Source: Stygiobacter electus (GTDB lineage Bacteria > Bacteroidota > Ignavibacteria > Ignavibacteriales > Melioribacteraceae). From it: a stretch of 64,000 nt of DNA. Positions 27,478-36,242 of the stretch are shown in pieces; the first letter of the stretch is position 1, and every line of letters starts with the position of its first letter. The stretch is taken from positions 1 through 64,000 of the forward strand of contig JARGDL010000015.1 in the NCBI GenBank assembly GCA_029210465.1. Reading direction: 5' to 3'. The notes beneath the pieces are model-generated. The model worked only from the letters and a program-made list of their open reading frames with translations, was not told the origin of the DNA and did not search any database. The translations under genes were made by a program, and so were the position numbers.

Positions 27478-27603
27478 CACGGGTTTGGCAAAAGTGGCGG
27501 TTCAGTGCTTTGTAAGACAGTTTATCGTATATTTGAAATGCAGTTCTCTGAATGAAGTTCAGTGGTAATTTCGCCACCTTCGGGTAGCTACAAACCGTTA
27601 TAG
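27471..27603. other. attC-like palindromic site S2
   Basis: Left box CCGCTAAC (27471-27478) is followed by ACGGGTTTGGC and AGTGGCG; the right half has CGCCACCTT, CAAACCG and the right box GTTATAG (27597-27603). The halves are complementary with small bulges. The left half reads like that of S1 (AACATCGGGTTT versus AACACGGGTTT). Confidence 0.65.
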
Positions 27604-27697
27604 GCTATGGTAGGACGACCGCACAAGCCGATACGAAAAAATAAAAAAAGCTAACCAAACGAAAATTATAATTAAGACAATAAATAAGACGACAAAA

Positions 27698-28093
27698 ATG
27701 GAAAAAAATATCAACATAGCCCGACTTTTGTGTTTGCTTCCAGGAATTTTCTTAATAGTATCAGGCATTCTATTGTTGTTTTTTCCCGTCCCAGCACAGT
27801 CACTATTTGACCTACCCAGCATTAACTTTTTGAAAGAACCTATTGCTCTTGCAATGGGAGTAAGACAATTTTCAATTGGCTTGACTATAACTGTCCTTTC
27901 TCTCACGAAACAGATAAAAGCACTTGCTTACGTTATTCTAATCGGGGCAATAGTTCCGTTGTCGGACTTCATTATCTTCACACCAATAATTGGTATGCTT
28001 TCAGCGTTAAGACATTTTGCGACAGTTCCGTTTATCTTTGGAATTGGACTTTATTTATTGATTAAAAACAACAAAAAACGACTTGATAACTGA
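27698..28093 (+). CDS. DUF4267-like small membrane protein (cassette gene)
   Basis: This 131-residue protein has four transmembrane helices. The segment GVRQFSIGLTITVLSLTK followed by VILIGAIVPLSDFIIF is the pattern of DUF4267 proteins (G-x-R-D/Q ... G-L ... P-x-x-D). Function is unknown. It lies about 100 bases into the third unit of array A and is followed within 15 bases by palindromic site S3. Confidence 0.68.
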   Translation: MEKNINIARLLCLLPGIFLIVSGILLLFFPVPAQSLFDLPSINFLKEPIALAMGVRQFSIGLTITVLSLTKQIKALAYVILIGAIVPLSDFIIFTPIIGMLSALRHFATVPFIFGIGLYLLIKNNKKRLDN

Positions 28094-28107
28094 ACAAAAT
28101 AAACACA

Positions 28108-28222
28108 CCCTAAACAGCGGTTTTGTGTTATGGGGGCTGACGTGCTTCGTAGAAACATTTGTGCTTCGTATGAACAGTAGTGCTAAAAATCCCCCACAAC
28201 GCAAACCCCTGAAACGTTATTA
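28108..28222. other. attC-like palindromic site S3
   Basis: GCGGTTTTGTGTTATGGGGG (28117-28136) pairs imperfectly with CCCCCACAACGCAAACCCC (28191-28209). Outer boxes are CCCTAAAC on the left and GTTATTA (28216-28222) on the right. The left-hand centre reads CTGACGTGCTTCGTAGA, a wording repeated at the broken site 44421-44466. Confidence 0.65.
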
Positions 28223-28333
28223 GAATTTACTATTTATAGAATAATAAATTCAAAGTTTATTACATATGTTTTGAATTAGCTTTTCTGTATACAAATTTTA
28301 AATTTAAAATACATACAAATAATTTTTTGCTTT

Positions 28334-29794
28334 TCAGTTATTTAATTTTTTCCCCCATATCAAATAAACCGGAATTCCTAATGCAACAATTATTAATCCA
28401 GGCCAAGTATAATTTGGTTTATAAATTAAAAGTATAATTGTAACTACTGCGGCTAATATAATATAAATCATTGGTAGAAATGGATATGCAAAAACTTTGT
28501 ATGGTCTTTCTGCATCTGGTCTTTTCTTTCTAAGTATAAAAATTCCAATAATTGTAAGAATGTAAAAAATCAAAACCGTAGCTACAACGTAATCGAGCAA
28601 TTGACCATAAGAACCGGAAAGACATAATAAACTTGTCCACAATGCCTGAAACCATAATGCTTTAGCTGGAACAGATTTATTATTTAACTCACCTGCAAAT
28701 TTGAAAAATAATTTATCTTTTGACATTGCATAAAAAATGCGAGCACCAGCAAGTATCAATCCATTATTACAACCGAAAGTAGAAATCATAATTAAAATTG
28801 CCATAATAATTACAGCAACATCACCAAAAATAAAATGAGCCGCCGCAGTTCCAACTCTATCTTCCGCCGCAAATTGAATTCCCATTCCAGCAATATCTTT
28901 TGCTGTTGGATCTCCTTTTAATGGTAAAACAAACAAATATGATACATTAGCAAGTACATATAAAATTGTAACTATTAACGTTCCTAAAAATAAACTCCAT
29001 GGAATAACTTTTTTCGGTTCTTTAACTTCAGCGGCAATAAAAGTAATATTTTCCCATGCAACACTTGAAAAAAGTGATCCAACCATTGCCATTCCAATTG
29101 CAGCGATAATTGCAAATCCTGTTAGTGGTTCTATAAAATCTATAACTCCATTTTTTAAGTGAACAGTAGTTGCATTCCACATGTTAGAAAAATTTTGTTG
29201 AATTACATTTACATTTGACCCAATAATTAAACCGAGTAAAATTAATCCGATTAATGCAATAGTTTTTGCAACTGAAAAAATATTTTGTACAAGTTTACCT
29301 TCTTTAACTCCATTCACATTTATGTATGTTAAAAGTAATACACTTACAATTGCTAAAATTTGTCCCGATGAAATTTTTAAGCCAACCAAATTCAATAAAA
29401 TATTATTTCCACTGAACCATGGGATTAGAACAGCGGTATATTTTGCAAAAGCAACTGCAACCGCGGCAATTGTACCAGTTTGAATTACAAGGAACATTGT
29501 CCAACCATAAAGAAATGCAACAAAAGAACTATAAGATTCTTTCAAATAAACATATTGACCGCCGGCATAAGGCATCATTGAAGCAAGTTCGCCATAACTT
29601 AATGCACCAACTAAAGTGATTATACCAGTAATCACCCAAACCAAAAGCAGATATCCACTTGATCCAACTGTACGTGCAATATCGGCACTAACTATAAAAA
29701 TTCCAGAACCAATCATCGAGCCGATAACAATCATTGTTGCATCAAAAAGTCCAAGTTCTTTTTTGAATCCACTATTTTCTTTTGTTGAATTCAT
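28334..29794 (-). CDS. APC family amino acid permease
   Basis: This 486-residue protein has about twelve transmembrane helices and the APC signature GLFDATMIVIGSMIGSGIFIVSADIA near the N-terminus; it resembles LAT/AdiC-type exchangers. Substrate is probably an amino acid or polyamine. The start at 29794 is preferred over the longer in-frame 29845, since AGAGGTG precedes this ATG and the longer version would overlap the upstream gene. It lies twelve bases after the MEMO-like gene, in the same orientation, and just right of array A. Confidence 0.9.
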   Translation of the reverse strand: MNSTKENSGFKKELGLFDATMIVIGSMIGSGIFIVSADIARTVGSSGYLLLVWVITGIITLVGALSYGELASMMPYAGGQYVYLKESYSSFVAFLYGWTMFLVIQTGTIAAVAVAFAKYTAVLIPWFSGNNILLNLVGLKISSGQILAIVSVLLLTYINVNGVKEGKLVQNIFSVAKTIALIGLILLGLIIGSNVNVIQQNFSNMWNATTVHLKNGVIDFIEPLTGFAIIAAIGMAMVGSLFSSVAWENITFIAAEVKEPKKVIPWSLFLGTLIVTILYVLANVSYLFVLPLKGDPTAKDIAGMGIQFAAEDRVGTAAAHFIFGDVAVIIMAILIMISTFGCNNGLILAGARIFYAMSKDKLFFKFAGELNNKSVPAKALWFQALWTSLLCLSGSYGQLLDYVVATVLIFYILTIIGIFILRKKRPDAERPYKVFAYPFLPMIYIILAAVVTIILLIYKPNYTWPGLIIVALGIPVYLIWGKKLNN

Positions 29795-29805
29795 AATCAC
29801 CTCTT

Positions 29806-30855
29806 TTAATTTTGATATATACCAAGTGTAAACCAGCCACACCAATGTTTCGGAGAGAAGATTGCTGTTAACCCCATTGATGTATCTTTAAAAGGAAGAA
29901 CTTTTTCAGTTAATGTATCAGAATACTTGAAAAGTTTACCGTAAATTTTTTTTGAATAAAAATCATTGAGAAGTTTATCAATTGTTAACAAACCAAATGT
30001 AATTGGATATCTTCCGCACCAAAGTGGAAATATTTTTTTTGAATTGTTAGGAATTATTTCTTTAGATAATTTTTCAATTGATGCTTTATTTATTTCACAA
30101 TTCAAATTTGCCTTGATGATTCTTTTATCTTCATCAGTTGCTATTTGATGAGCATTTAAATCTAAACCATAAGGTGAATTATTAAAATCTTCCCCATAAT
30201 GATTTGCATCGTTGGAGATTAAAAAGAAAATATCTTTCCCAAGTTGAAGATTTTTCTCAGCAATATATTCATAAATAATTTTTGATAACTGATTTGATGT
30301 TTCCCCCATTTTTTCAAATGACATTTGAGTTACCATAATTGGAGTAATCTTTATGTTACGATTATAATATTGCAAAAATGGAATCAATGCTTCAATTGAA
30401 TGTTCGATTGAATGTGCTTTATTATTAACTATAAAATTTTCTTTTGGCAGTTTTGATTTTATTTTTTCTCTCAACTCGGAAATTTTAACATTTGAATAAA
30501 CACCTTTCCACTCATCAAATTCGTCAAGAATTAAAACATCTTTTAAATCACCAAGCTCTTTACGAACCGAGCCATGTGTAACACCAAATATTACAACTTC
30601 TTTTGCTTTAATTAATTTGTAAAGCGGATAATAAATTTTGCCGGCATATAAATAATCATCGTGAACGGAAATTGCGGCAATCAAATTATTTGAAGTAAAA
30701 TTTTCTTTTTCATTCTTTTCATCAAGAAAATTTATAAACCTGTTCATTTCATCAGCTTTCCAGCAAAAGCCAATGCTGTCACGAATTGGTCTAATGTTTT
30801 GAGCATTTAAATGAAAGGTCAAAAGCAGTAAAACAAAAATTATTTTTGATTTCAT
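29806..30855 (-). CDS. MEMO1-family protein (AmmeMemoRadiSam system protein B), exported
   Basis: This 349-residue protein matches the MEMO family: ISVHDDYLYAG early, VTHGS, AHSIEHSIEALIPFLQYY, SNDANHYGEDF and a C-terminal TIDKLL region. MEMO proteins are structurally related to extradiol dioxygenases, with histidines facing a metal pocket. It has a signal peptide (FVLLLLTFHLNAQ), which is uncommon for the cytosolic AmmeMemoRadiSam set, and neither AMMECR1 nor the radical SAM partner is nearby. The role is unknown. Confidence 0.85.
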   Translation of the reverse strand: MKSKIIFVLLLLTFHLNAQNIRPIRDSIGFCWKADEMNRFINFLDEKNEKENFTSNNLIAAISVHDDYLYAGKIYYPLYKLIKAKEVVIFGVTHGSVRKELGDLKDVLILDEFDEWKGVYSNVKISELREKIKSKLPKENFIVNNKAHSIEHSIEALIPFLQYYNRNIKITPIMVTQMSFEKMGETSNQLSKIIYEYIAEKNLQLGKDIFFLISNDANHYGEDFNNSPYGLDLNAHQIATDEDKRIIKANLNCEINKASIEKLSKEIIPNNSKKIFPLWCGRYPITFGLLTIDKLLNDFYSKKIYGKLFKYSDTLTEKVLPFKDTSMGLTAIFSPKHWCGWFTLGIYQN

Positions 30856-30926
30856 AAAAGAATTATTTTTATTCTAATTCAATCTAATGAGTATATTTAA
30901 AATCATCAATAAAAATTTTTTGAGTT

Positions 30927-31805
30927 ATGAAAAATTTAATGTCACAATTTGCACTTGGCTTTTGGAGAGCAAAAGATTGGAATTACTCTTCGCAACAAAT
31001 TCTTGATTTAGTAAAACAATCAATTGAATTAGGAATTTCAACAATTGATCATGCTGATATATATGGTAAATTTTCTTGCGAAGAAATTTTTGGTGAAGCT
31101 TTAAAGCTTGAACCTTCAATTCGTCATAAAATTCAATTAGTAACAAAATGTGGTATAAAATTTCCAGTTCCAAAATTTCCTGAATATACAATGCATATTT
31201 ATGATACTTCAAAAGAGCACATAATTAAATCGGCTGAAAATTCATTGAAAAATCTTTCAACAGATTATATTGATATTTTACTTATTCATCGCCCGGATCC
31301 ATTAATGAATGCCGATGAAATAGCTGAAGCATTTTATCAACTAAAAAAAGATGGGAAAGTTGTGAACTTTGGTGTTTCAAATTTTTTGCAAGATCAATTT
31401 AATTTACTTCAATCACGTTTAGATTTTAAATTGGTTACAAATCAAATTGAAGTATCAGTTTTGTGCACAGAACATTTTGATAACAACAACATATATTTTC
31501 TTCAGGAAAAAAGAATACAACCAATGGTTTGGTCGCCATTTGCAGGGGGAAGAATATTCTATGAAAATAGTGAGAAAGCAAATCGTGTCCGCAATGTTTT
31601 ATTTGAACTTGCATACAAATATCAAGTTGAAATAGATGCAATCGCAGCGGCTTGGTTATTAACTCATCCAATAAATTTTGTGGTTGTTTTAGGCACAGGT
31701 AAAATTGAAAGAATAAAAAAGGCAATTAAAGCCAGAGATTTTAAACTAACAAAAGAAGAATGGTTTAAAATTTGGACAGCAAGCAAAGGAGAAGATATTC
31801 CCTGA
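30927..31805 (+). CDS. Aldo/keto reductase (YdhF-like)
   Basis: This 292-residue TIM-barrel oxidoreductase has the tetrad D41 (IDHADIYG), Y46, K74 (VTKCG) and H121 (LLIHRPDPL). NADPH-binding elements include VNFGVSNF and the C-terminal VVLGTGKIERI. It reduces aldehydes or ketones with NADPH; the substrate is not evident. It is transcribed divergently from the MEMO-like gene across about 70 bases. Confidence 0.92.
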   Translation: MKNLMSQFALGFWRAKDWNYSSQQILDLVKQSIELGISTIDHADIYGKFSCEEIFGEALKLEPSIRHKIQLVTKCGIKFPVPKFPEYTMHIYDTSKEHIIKSAENSLKNLSTDYIDILLIHRPDPLMNADEIAEAFYQLKKDGKVVNFGVSNFLQDQFNLLQSRLDFKLVTNQIEVSVLCTEHFDNNNIYFLQEKRIQPMVWSPFAGGRIFYENSEKANRVRNVLFELAYKYQVEIDAIAAAWLLTHPINFVVVLGTGKIERIKKAIKARDFKLTKEEWFKIWTASKGEDIP

Positions 31806-31812
31806 TAATGTA

Positions 31813-31853
31813 TAATTGAAAATTGAAAATTGAGAATTGAGAATTGAGAATTT
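31813..31853. repeat. Short AATTGA(A/G)A tandem repeat
   Basis: About five degenerate 7-8-base units (AATTGAAA, ATTGAGA) lie just after the aldo/keto reductase stop. This looks like simple slippage-prone sequence. The rest of the stretch to 32075 holds nothing recognisable. Confidence 0.8.
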
Positions 31854-32075
31854 TTCTTGTTAGTTGATAAGTTGAGAATTAAAAAAATCAGTGATTAACA
31901 GCTTAATACGCTCAATCAGCTTTCTATTGCCGCGGTTTATAAAACCCAAGACTCTATTCGATTTTTTGTTTAATCTTTGTTTGAGATGTTTTAAAAATTA
32001 AATTCTAATACTAATAATATTAATCTTTAAATTTATCGTCCTATTTTTTGTTATTTACGTAGCGAAGTTTTAAAA

Positions 32076-32727
32076 TCACACAAATTGTATAATTAAAATA
32101 TTATCAAACGGACTTTTGATTTTTTTAACCGATACTGGATTGATGTGAGTATAGATTTGAGTTGTTGATAAGTGTTTGTGACCAAGCAATTCCTGTATAA
32201 ATCTTATATCAGTTCCATTATCAAGCAAGTGAGATGCAAAACTATGACGCAAAGTGTGAACAGTAACTTTTTTCTTTATCTTTATTTTCTTTACAGCATT
32301 GTTGAAAATTTGCTGAATACTTCTGGCAGAATATTTTTCTCCAAACTGTCCTTCAAATAAATAAGTCTTTGGTTTATATTCTTTAAAATATTCTCTTAAA
32401 AGTTCTAAAAGTTTTTCTGATAGCATTACAATTCTATCGTTTTTACCTTTTGCATTTACAATTTTAATTGTCATAGCCGATGAATCAACATCACTGATTT
32501 TAAGATTAACCGCTTCCGAAATTCTAAGCCCACAGGAATAGATAGTTGAAATTATAGCACGATGTTTCAAGTTTACTATTGAATATTTTTGGTATTTATA
32601 GTTTAGTAAAACATTTTAATTTAATTTGAACTTTTGAAATCAAAAAAAGATTTATATGGTTTAAATAAGATTTTTCTGTTTCAGAAACATAATTTTTAAT
32701 GAGTAATATTTTAGAATAATTATCTTT
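32076..32727 (-). pseudogene. Decayed second copy of the tyrosine recombinase
   Basis: The C-terminal catalytic half (residues equivalent to 117-278) is intact and near-identical to the recombinase at 24912-25748, including LRISEA, HTLRHSFASHL, LLGHKHLS and IYTHI. Upstream, KILLIKNYVSETEKSYLNHINLF matches residues 12-34 in another frame, and LLNYKYQK matches residues 51-58 before joining directly to SIVNLKHR (117 onward). The gene has therefore lost about 58 codons internally and carries at least one frameshift. It shares orientation and leader motif with the intact copy. Confidence 0.88.
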
Positions 32728-32781
32728 TTAGATTTATTAAAAAAATTAAAAGGCTATTTACAATAACTGATTTTTATGGGC

Positions 32782-32823
32782 ATCACGCGAATAAAATTGC
32801 ATTTTAAAGATATACGCAATATT
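32782..32823. other. Conserved recombinase leader motif, copy B
   Basis: The block starting ATCACGCGAATAAAATTGC and ending ATATACGCAATATT aligns with 25783-25827 at roughly three of every four positions. The probable array junction TAGTTGTATATCGG follows at 32841, then TTAAAACGACA, echoing TTAAACGACA in array A. Confidence 0.6.
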
Positions 32824-32887
32824 ACAGATAAATTATTTTATAGTTGTATATCGGATAGATTAAAACGACACAAAAAGGAGTTAAAAT

Positions 32888-33460
32888 ATGACAAATGACT
32901 ATTTAGAAAGTGTAAAAAAACTATTTGAGTATTACAAAATGCTTGGAGATAAAACGTTTCCACAAGTTCAGGACGACAAGTTATTCTGGCAATACAATGA
33001 GGACAGTAACAGTATTGCTACAATTGTTAAGCACCTCTGGGGCAATATGCTTTCTCGCTGGACAGATTTTCTAACTACTGACGGAGAAAAAGAAACTCGT
33101 GACAGAGATGCTGAATTTGAAAACGATATTAAAAGCAGAGAGGAACTTTTAGACAAATGGAACGAAGGATGGAATTGTCTTTTCAATTCAATCAATTCAT
33201 TGAAAACGGAAGACCTTGAAAAAATTGTTTACATACGTAACCAAGGACACACTGTAACCGAAGCTATTAACCGACAACTTGCACACTATGCATATCACAT
33301 TGGGCAAATTGTATTCTTGGGGAAAATGCTTGCCGAAAATGGCTGGACTTCTCTGTCTATTCCAAAAGGGAAATCAAAGAAATATAACCAAGATAAATTT
33401 TCAAAACCGCAAGAAAGGGGACACTTTACAGATGAATTTTTAAATGACAAAAAAGAATAA
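32888..33460 (+). CDS. DinB/DUF1572-like protein (cassette gene)
   Basis: This 190-residue four-helix-bundle protein of the DinB/DUF1572 superfamily has likely metal-ligand histidines in ATIVKHLWGN (near 48) and HYAYHIGQI (near 136-140). Related proteins include thiol-S-transferases that use bacillithiol or mycothiol; the role here is open. A strong AAGGAG precedes the ATG. It is the first gene after the decayed recombinase leader, and DinB-like genes are frequent integron cargo. Confidence 0.85.
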   Translation: MTNDYLESVKKLFEYYKMLGDKTFPQVQDDKLFWQYNEDSNSIATIVKHLWGNMLSRWTDFLTTDGEKETRDRDAEFENDIKSREELLDKWNEGWNCLFNSINSLKTEDLEKIVYIRNQGHTVTEAINRQLAHYAYHIGQIVFLGKMLAENGWTSLSIPKGKSKKYNQDKFSKPQERGHFTDEFLNDKKE

Positions 33461-33468
33461 AACTTGAA

Positions 33469-33560
33469 CCGCCAACAACCATTTGTCGTAATGAAGCTGA
33501 TATAGTTAAATTGAAACGTAATGTATCTATCAATTTATTCACGCTCCTGCTATATCATCA
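33469..33560. other. Degenerate attC-like site S6
   Basis: Left box CCGCCAAC (33469-33476) is followed by AACCATTTG; TGATATAG (33498-33505) and CTATATCA (33550-33557) form a perfect 8-bp stem. No clear GTT right box remains, so the site looks worn. Confidence 0.4.
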
Positions 33561-33606
33561 ACCTTTAAAACACATTGTAAAAATAATTTAAAAAGGAATT
33601 TTTGAA

Positions 33607-34599
33607 ATGATAAATAACGAACACAACAATTTGAAACAAACAATTTTAGGAGCCGGTGGGTCAATAGGTATTGAACTTGCTAAAGCTCTGAAGGACTACA
33701 CTTCTGACATAAGACTGGTAAACCGGAACCCTAAAAAGGTAAATTCAACAGATAACTTGTTTCCTGCTGACCTTACTGTAAAGAATGACATATTCAAAGC
33801 TATTGAAGGTTCACAAATTACTTATGTAACAATAGGTTTTCCGTATAAAACAAAAGTATGGAAACAAACCTGGATACCTTTCATCAAAAATGTAATCGAA
33901 GCATGTTTGAAGTATAATTCAAAGCTTGTGTTTTTTGATAATGTATATGCTATTGGTGGCGACAACGTAAATCACATTACAGAAAATTCACCGATAAGTC
34001 CAACAAGCAAAAAAGGTGAAATCCGTGCAGAAGTTGATAGACTTATTCTTGAGAGTATTGACAAAGACAATCTCCAAGCCATCATTGCAAGGGCGCCTGA
34101 TTTCTTTGGTGGGACAGCAAAGGCAAATAGTATTATTATGAACCTGGTCTACGACAATCTTACTAAAGGTAAAAAAGCACAATGGTTCTGTAATGCCAAA
34201 GTAATTCACTCAATAGGTTATGTTCCTGACCTTGCTAAAGGTACTGCAATGCTTGGAAATACTCCACAAGCCTTCAATCAAATTTGGAATTTACCAACTG
34301 ATCCGCAGAGAATTACAGGTGAAGAATGGATAAATCTTTTTGCTTCTTTATTAGGAACGAAAAATAAATATACTGTGTTACCCAATTGGATAGTAAAAGT
34401 AATTGGATTATTTGTGCCCGTTGCAAAAGAATTAGCCGAGATGAATTATCAATATGATAGAGATTATTACTTCGATAGTATGAAATTTAATAACTATTTC
34501 AGGTTCACTCCGACATCAAATGCGGTAGCTGTAAAACAAGCAATTGAACAAATAAAAAATATAGTTAATACGGATGATAAAAGAATAACGACACGTTAA
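33607..34599 (+). CDS. NAD(P)-dependent epimerase/dehydratase-like protein (cassette gene)
   Basis: This 330-residue Rossmann-fold protein of the extended/atypical SDR type starts with the dinucleotide loop ILGAGGSIGIELAKAL and has RLVNRNPKKV after strand 2, which favours NADP. FFDNVYAIGG and IARAPDFFGG are further family landmarks. The tyrosine of YxxxK is not obvious, as in many atypical SDRs that reduce or rearrange small carbonyl compounds. Its TAA stop lies within the box GTTAAC that begins site S7. Confidence 0.83.
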   Translation: MINNEHNNLKQTILGAGGSIGIELAKALKDYTSDIRLVNRNPKKVNSTDNLFPADLTVKNDIFKAIEGSQITYVTIGFPYKTKVWKQTWIPFIKNVIEACLKYNSKLVFFDNVYAIGGDNVNHITENSPISPTSKKGEIRAEVDRLILESIDKDNLQAIIARAPDFFGGTAKANSIIMNLVYDNLTKGKKAQWFCNAKVIHSIGYVPDLAKGTAMLGNTPQAFNQIWNLPTDPQRITGEEWINLFASLLGTKNKYTVLPNWIVKVIGLFVPVAKELAEMNYQYDRDYYFDSMKFNNYFRFTPTSNAVAVKQAIEQIKNIVNTDDKRITTR

Positions 34600-34717
34600 C
34601 AATGTATATTTCAAAAACGAATAAAAATCGAAAGCCTTTGCTTATAAGAAATTTTGCACCGAGCGGAAATGTGAATGCTTTATTTCCGCTACTGTACTTA
34701 TAAGCAAAACTTTATGC
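34590..34717. other. attC-like palindromic site S7
   Basis: Stem TTTGCTTATAAG (34637-34648) pairs perfectly with 34697-34708, and an inner AGCGGAAAT (34662-34670) pairs with ATTTCCGCT (34682-34690). The left box CACGTTAAC overlaps the upstream stop codon; the right box is a worn CTTTATGC. Confidence 0.55.
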
Positions 34718-34769
34718 ATTATTTTAGAAATCACCGAAATAGGATAAATCTTTTAACAAAATAAAAGTT

Positions 34770-35816
34770 ATGAATTATAAACTTCTTAGATACATAAATT
34801 ATGTTTCCATCACAATTACATTTGTCTTAACAATATTCTTTTTTATTAATCTACTTGGCAACTCATTGTATAGAAATGATGTTCGATTTTCATTGATTTT
34901 ACCTTCCCTCATAACGCAACCCATACTTGTTTTTATCTCTTTGATTATCTCAATAAAAACGAATCAGCAAAAAGGTAATATGATATTTGCACTTTTCCTA
35001 TCTTTATTATCTGATGATCGAGTATTGCAATACTTACGAATGATGAACCACAACTGGGCTCCAGATGCGTTAATATTAACTATCAGCATTTTAACAGGTG
35101 CAGTTTTTATAAAGGTCTTTCAATCCTTTCCCCGACAAATTACCAAGGAGGACGTTAAATCAGTTTTCCCAAAAGGCAAAATTTTATCCGGATATGTAAC
35201 TCAATCTGCAAAAAATAATACCTGGTTTATATTTCCTGTTATTCTACTGGGAGTTGCCTTAATTGTTAGTTTAGATCTGATGAATGTATTCATATTAATT
35301 ACAGCATCGATAGCTCTTTATGTTAATTTTAAAAAATCATCTCAAAGTGAAAAAGACAAAATATTGTGGATTTTTTGGGGCGTGTTGACTTACACTTTTT
35401 TAGTCATTATTCATTTGTTGATTAATTACTTTAATCCGGAAAGCTCAAACACTATAACATTATTGATTAGTATGCTAAAAAATTTCGTTCTCGTATGTTC
35501 GTTGTTAATGAGTTTATTTTTTTCAAATGCATTTGATACTGGTGTTCTGATCAGACGTACACTTGTAGACAGTTTTATATTTATTATGATTGTACTTATA
35601 TATAATACCATGGAACATTATTTTTTACATTGGCTTTCGCACGAACTTGAAATATCTGATGCATTATTATCGTCATTATTATCTGGAATATTTGTATTGG
35701 CATTTAACCCGCTTCATCATAAATTTATGAATTATATGGGGAAAAAAGTAAAAAAGCATCCTGACGGAAAAACAGAAAGAAGGGATTATCTTGATAGTAT
35801 TAATCCTGACTTTTGA
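34770..35816 (+). CDS. Seven-helix membrane domain protein, output domain missing
   Basis: This 348-residue protein has about seven to eight hydrophobic helices. The segment DTGVLIRRTLVDSFIFIMIV followed by a short soluble helix resembles the DIDLVINRTLVYG linker of 7TM-type sensor histidine kinases, but the protein ends soon after (MGKKVKKHPDGKTERRDYL) with no kinase, GGDEF or cyclase domain. It may be a truncated sensor or a stand-alone membrane protein. It is the last gene of array B. Confidence 0.6.
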   Translation: MNYKLLRYINYVSITITFVLTIFFFINLLGNSLYRNDVRFSLILPSLITQPILVFISLIISIKTNQQKGNMIFALFLSLLSDDRVLQYLRMMNHNWAPDALILTISILTGAVFIKVFQSFPRQITKEDVKSVFPKGKILSGYVTQSAKNNTWFIFPVILLGVALIVSLDLMNVFILITASIALYVNFKKSSQSEKDKILWIFWGVLTYTFLVIIHLLINYFNPESSNTITLLISMLKNFVLVCSLLMSLFFSNAFDTGVLIRRTLVDSFIFIMIVLIYNTMEHYFLHWLSHELEISDALLSSLLSGIFVLAFNPLHHKFMNYMGKKVKKHPDGKTERRDYLDSINPDF

Positions 35817-35925
35817 CAATTAGTGCGGTAAGAGTTTCCTAAGTTTTATCAATTCGGCTAAGGGACTATTCATAATTTCTTTTGTTGGAGAAGAAAAGGT
35901 AAATACTTTTTTAGTTAGTTTATCT

Positions 35926-36114
35926 TTAATAGGAGTATTCTTTTATAAACTCTTGTGCCTTTTGGTGGAGTAATGAAAGCTCTTCTTCTTTTTTACCACT
36001 GCCTATGTGTATAATGATTTTTGACTTGTATTCTTTGCATGCCATTACTTGAATGGCAAAAGTCGGGAAAACATAAATGCAATGGGTATTTCTCTTACGG
36101 AAGACGATATGAAA
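35926..36114 (-). pseudogene. Transposase N-terminal relic (IS4/IS1634-like)
   Basis: A 62-codon open stretch without a start reads IVFRKRN ... EYKSKIIIHIGSGKKEEELSLL, the N-terminal pattern of IS1634-type transposases (R-K-K-x-N, I-G-S-G/A-x-x-E-E-E-L). The DDE catalytic part is absent. It suggests past insertion-sequence activity between array B and the nad operon. Confidence 0.45.
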
Positions 36115-36242
36115 TTTTTAGATTAATTTAATTAAGAAGAAGCAAACGATTTAAAAACGAAACTGTAATGGATAATAGAGTAATCCAAAAGTGAAAAATG
36201 ATACTACAAGACTGGCTTACCTTTTTTCCAATAATCAATACT

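Larger units (their letters stand above)
25842..28222 (+). mobile_element. Integron-like cassette array A
   Basis: Between the recombinase leader and the APC permease lie four plus-strand genes in three cassette-like units, each unit ending in a palindromic site. Unit beginnings resemble one another: GTTGGTGGCAATG at 25842, GTTAGCGGTCATTG at 26584 and GTTATAGGCTATGG at 27597; the last two are followed by GGACGACC. The genes are small, functionally unrelated and richer in GAC/ACA codons than the flanks. This matches integron cassette logic, but no canonical IntI or strict GTTRRRY site is present. Confidence 0.65.

Noticed and set aside
24912-28222. Calling the array a canonical class of chromosomal integron
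   Set aside because: The recombinase lacks the IntI-specific insertion and the site boxes do not meet the strict RYYYAAC/GTTRRRY consensus, so only integron-like is claimed.
25783-28222. CRISPR array
   Set aside because: There are palindromes between genes, but no short direct repeats with regular spacers and no cas genes.
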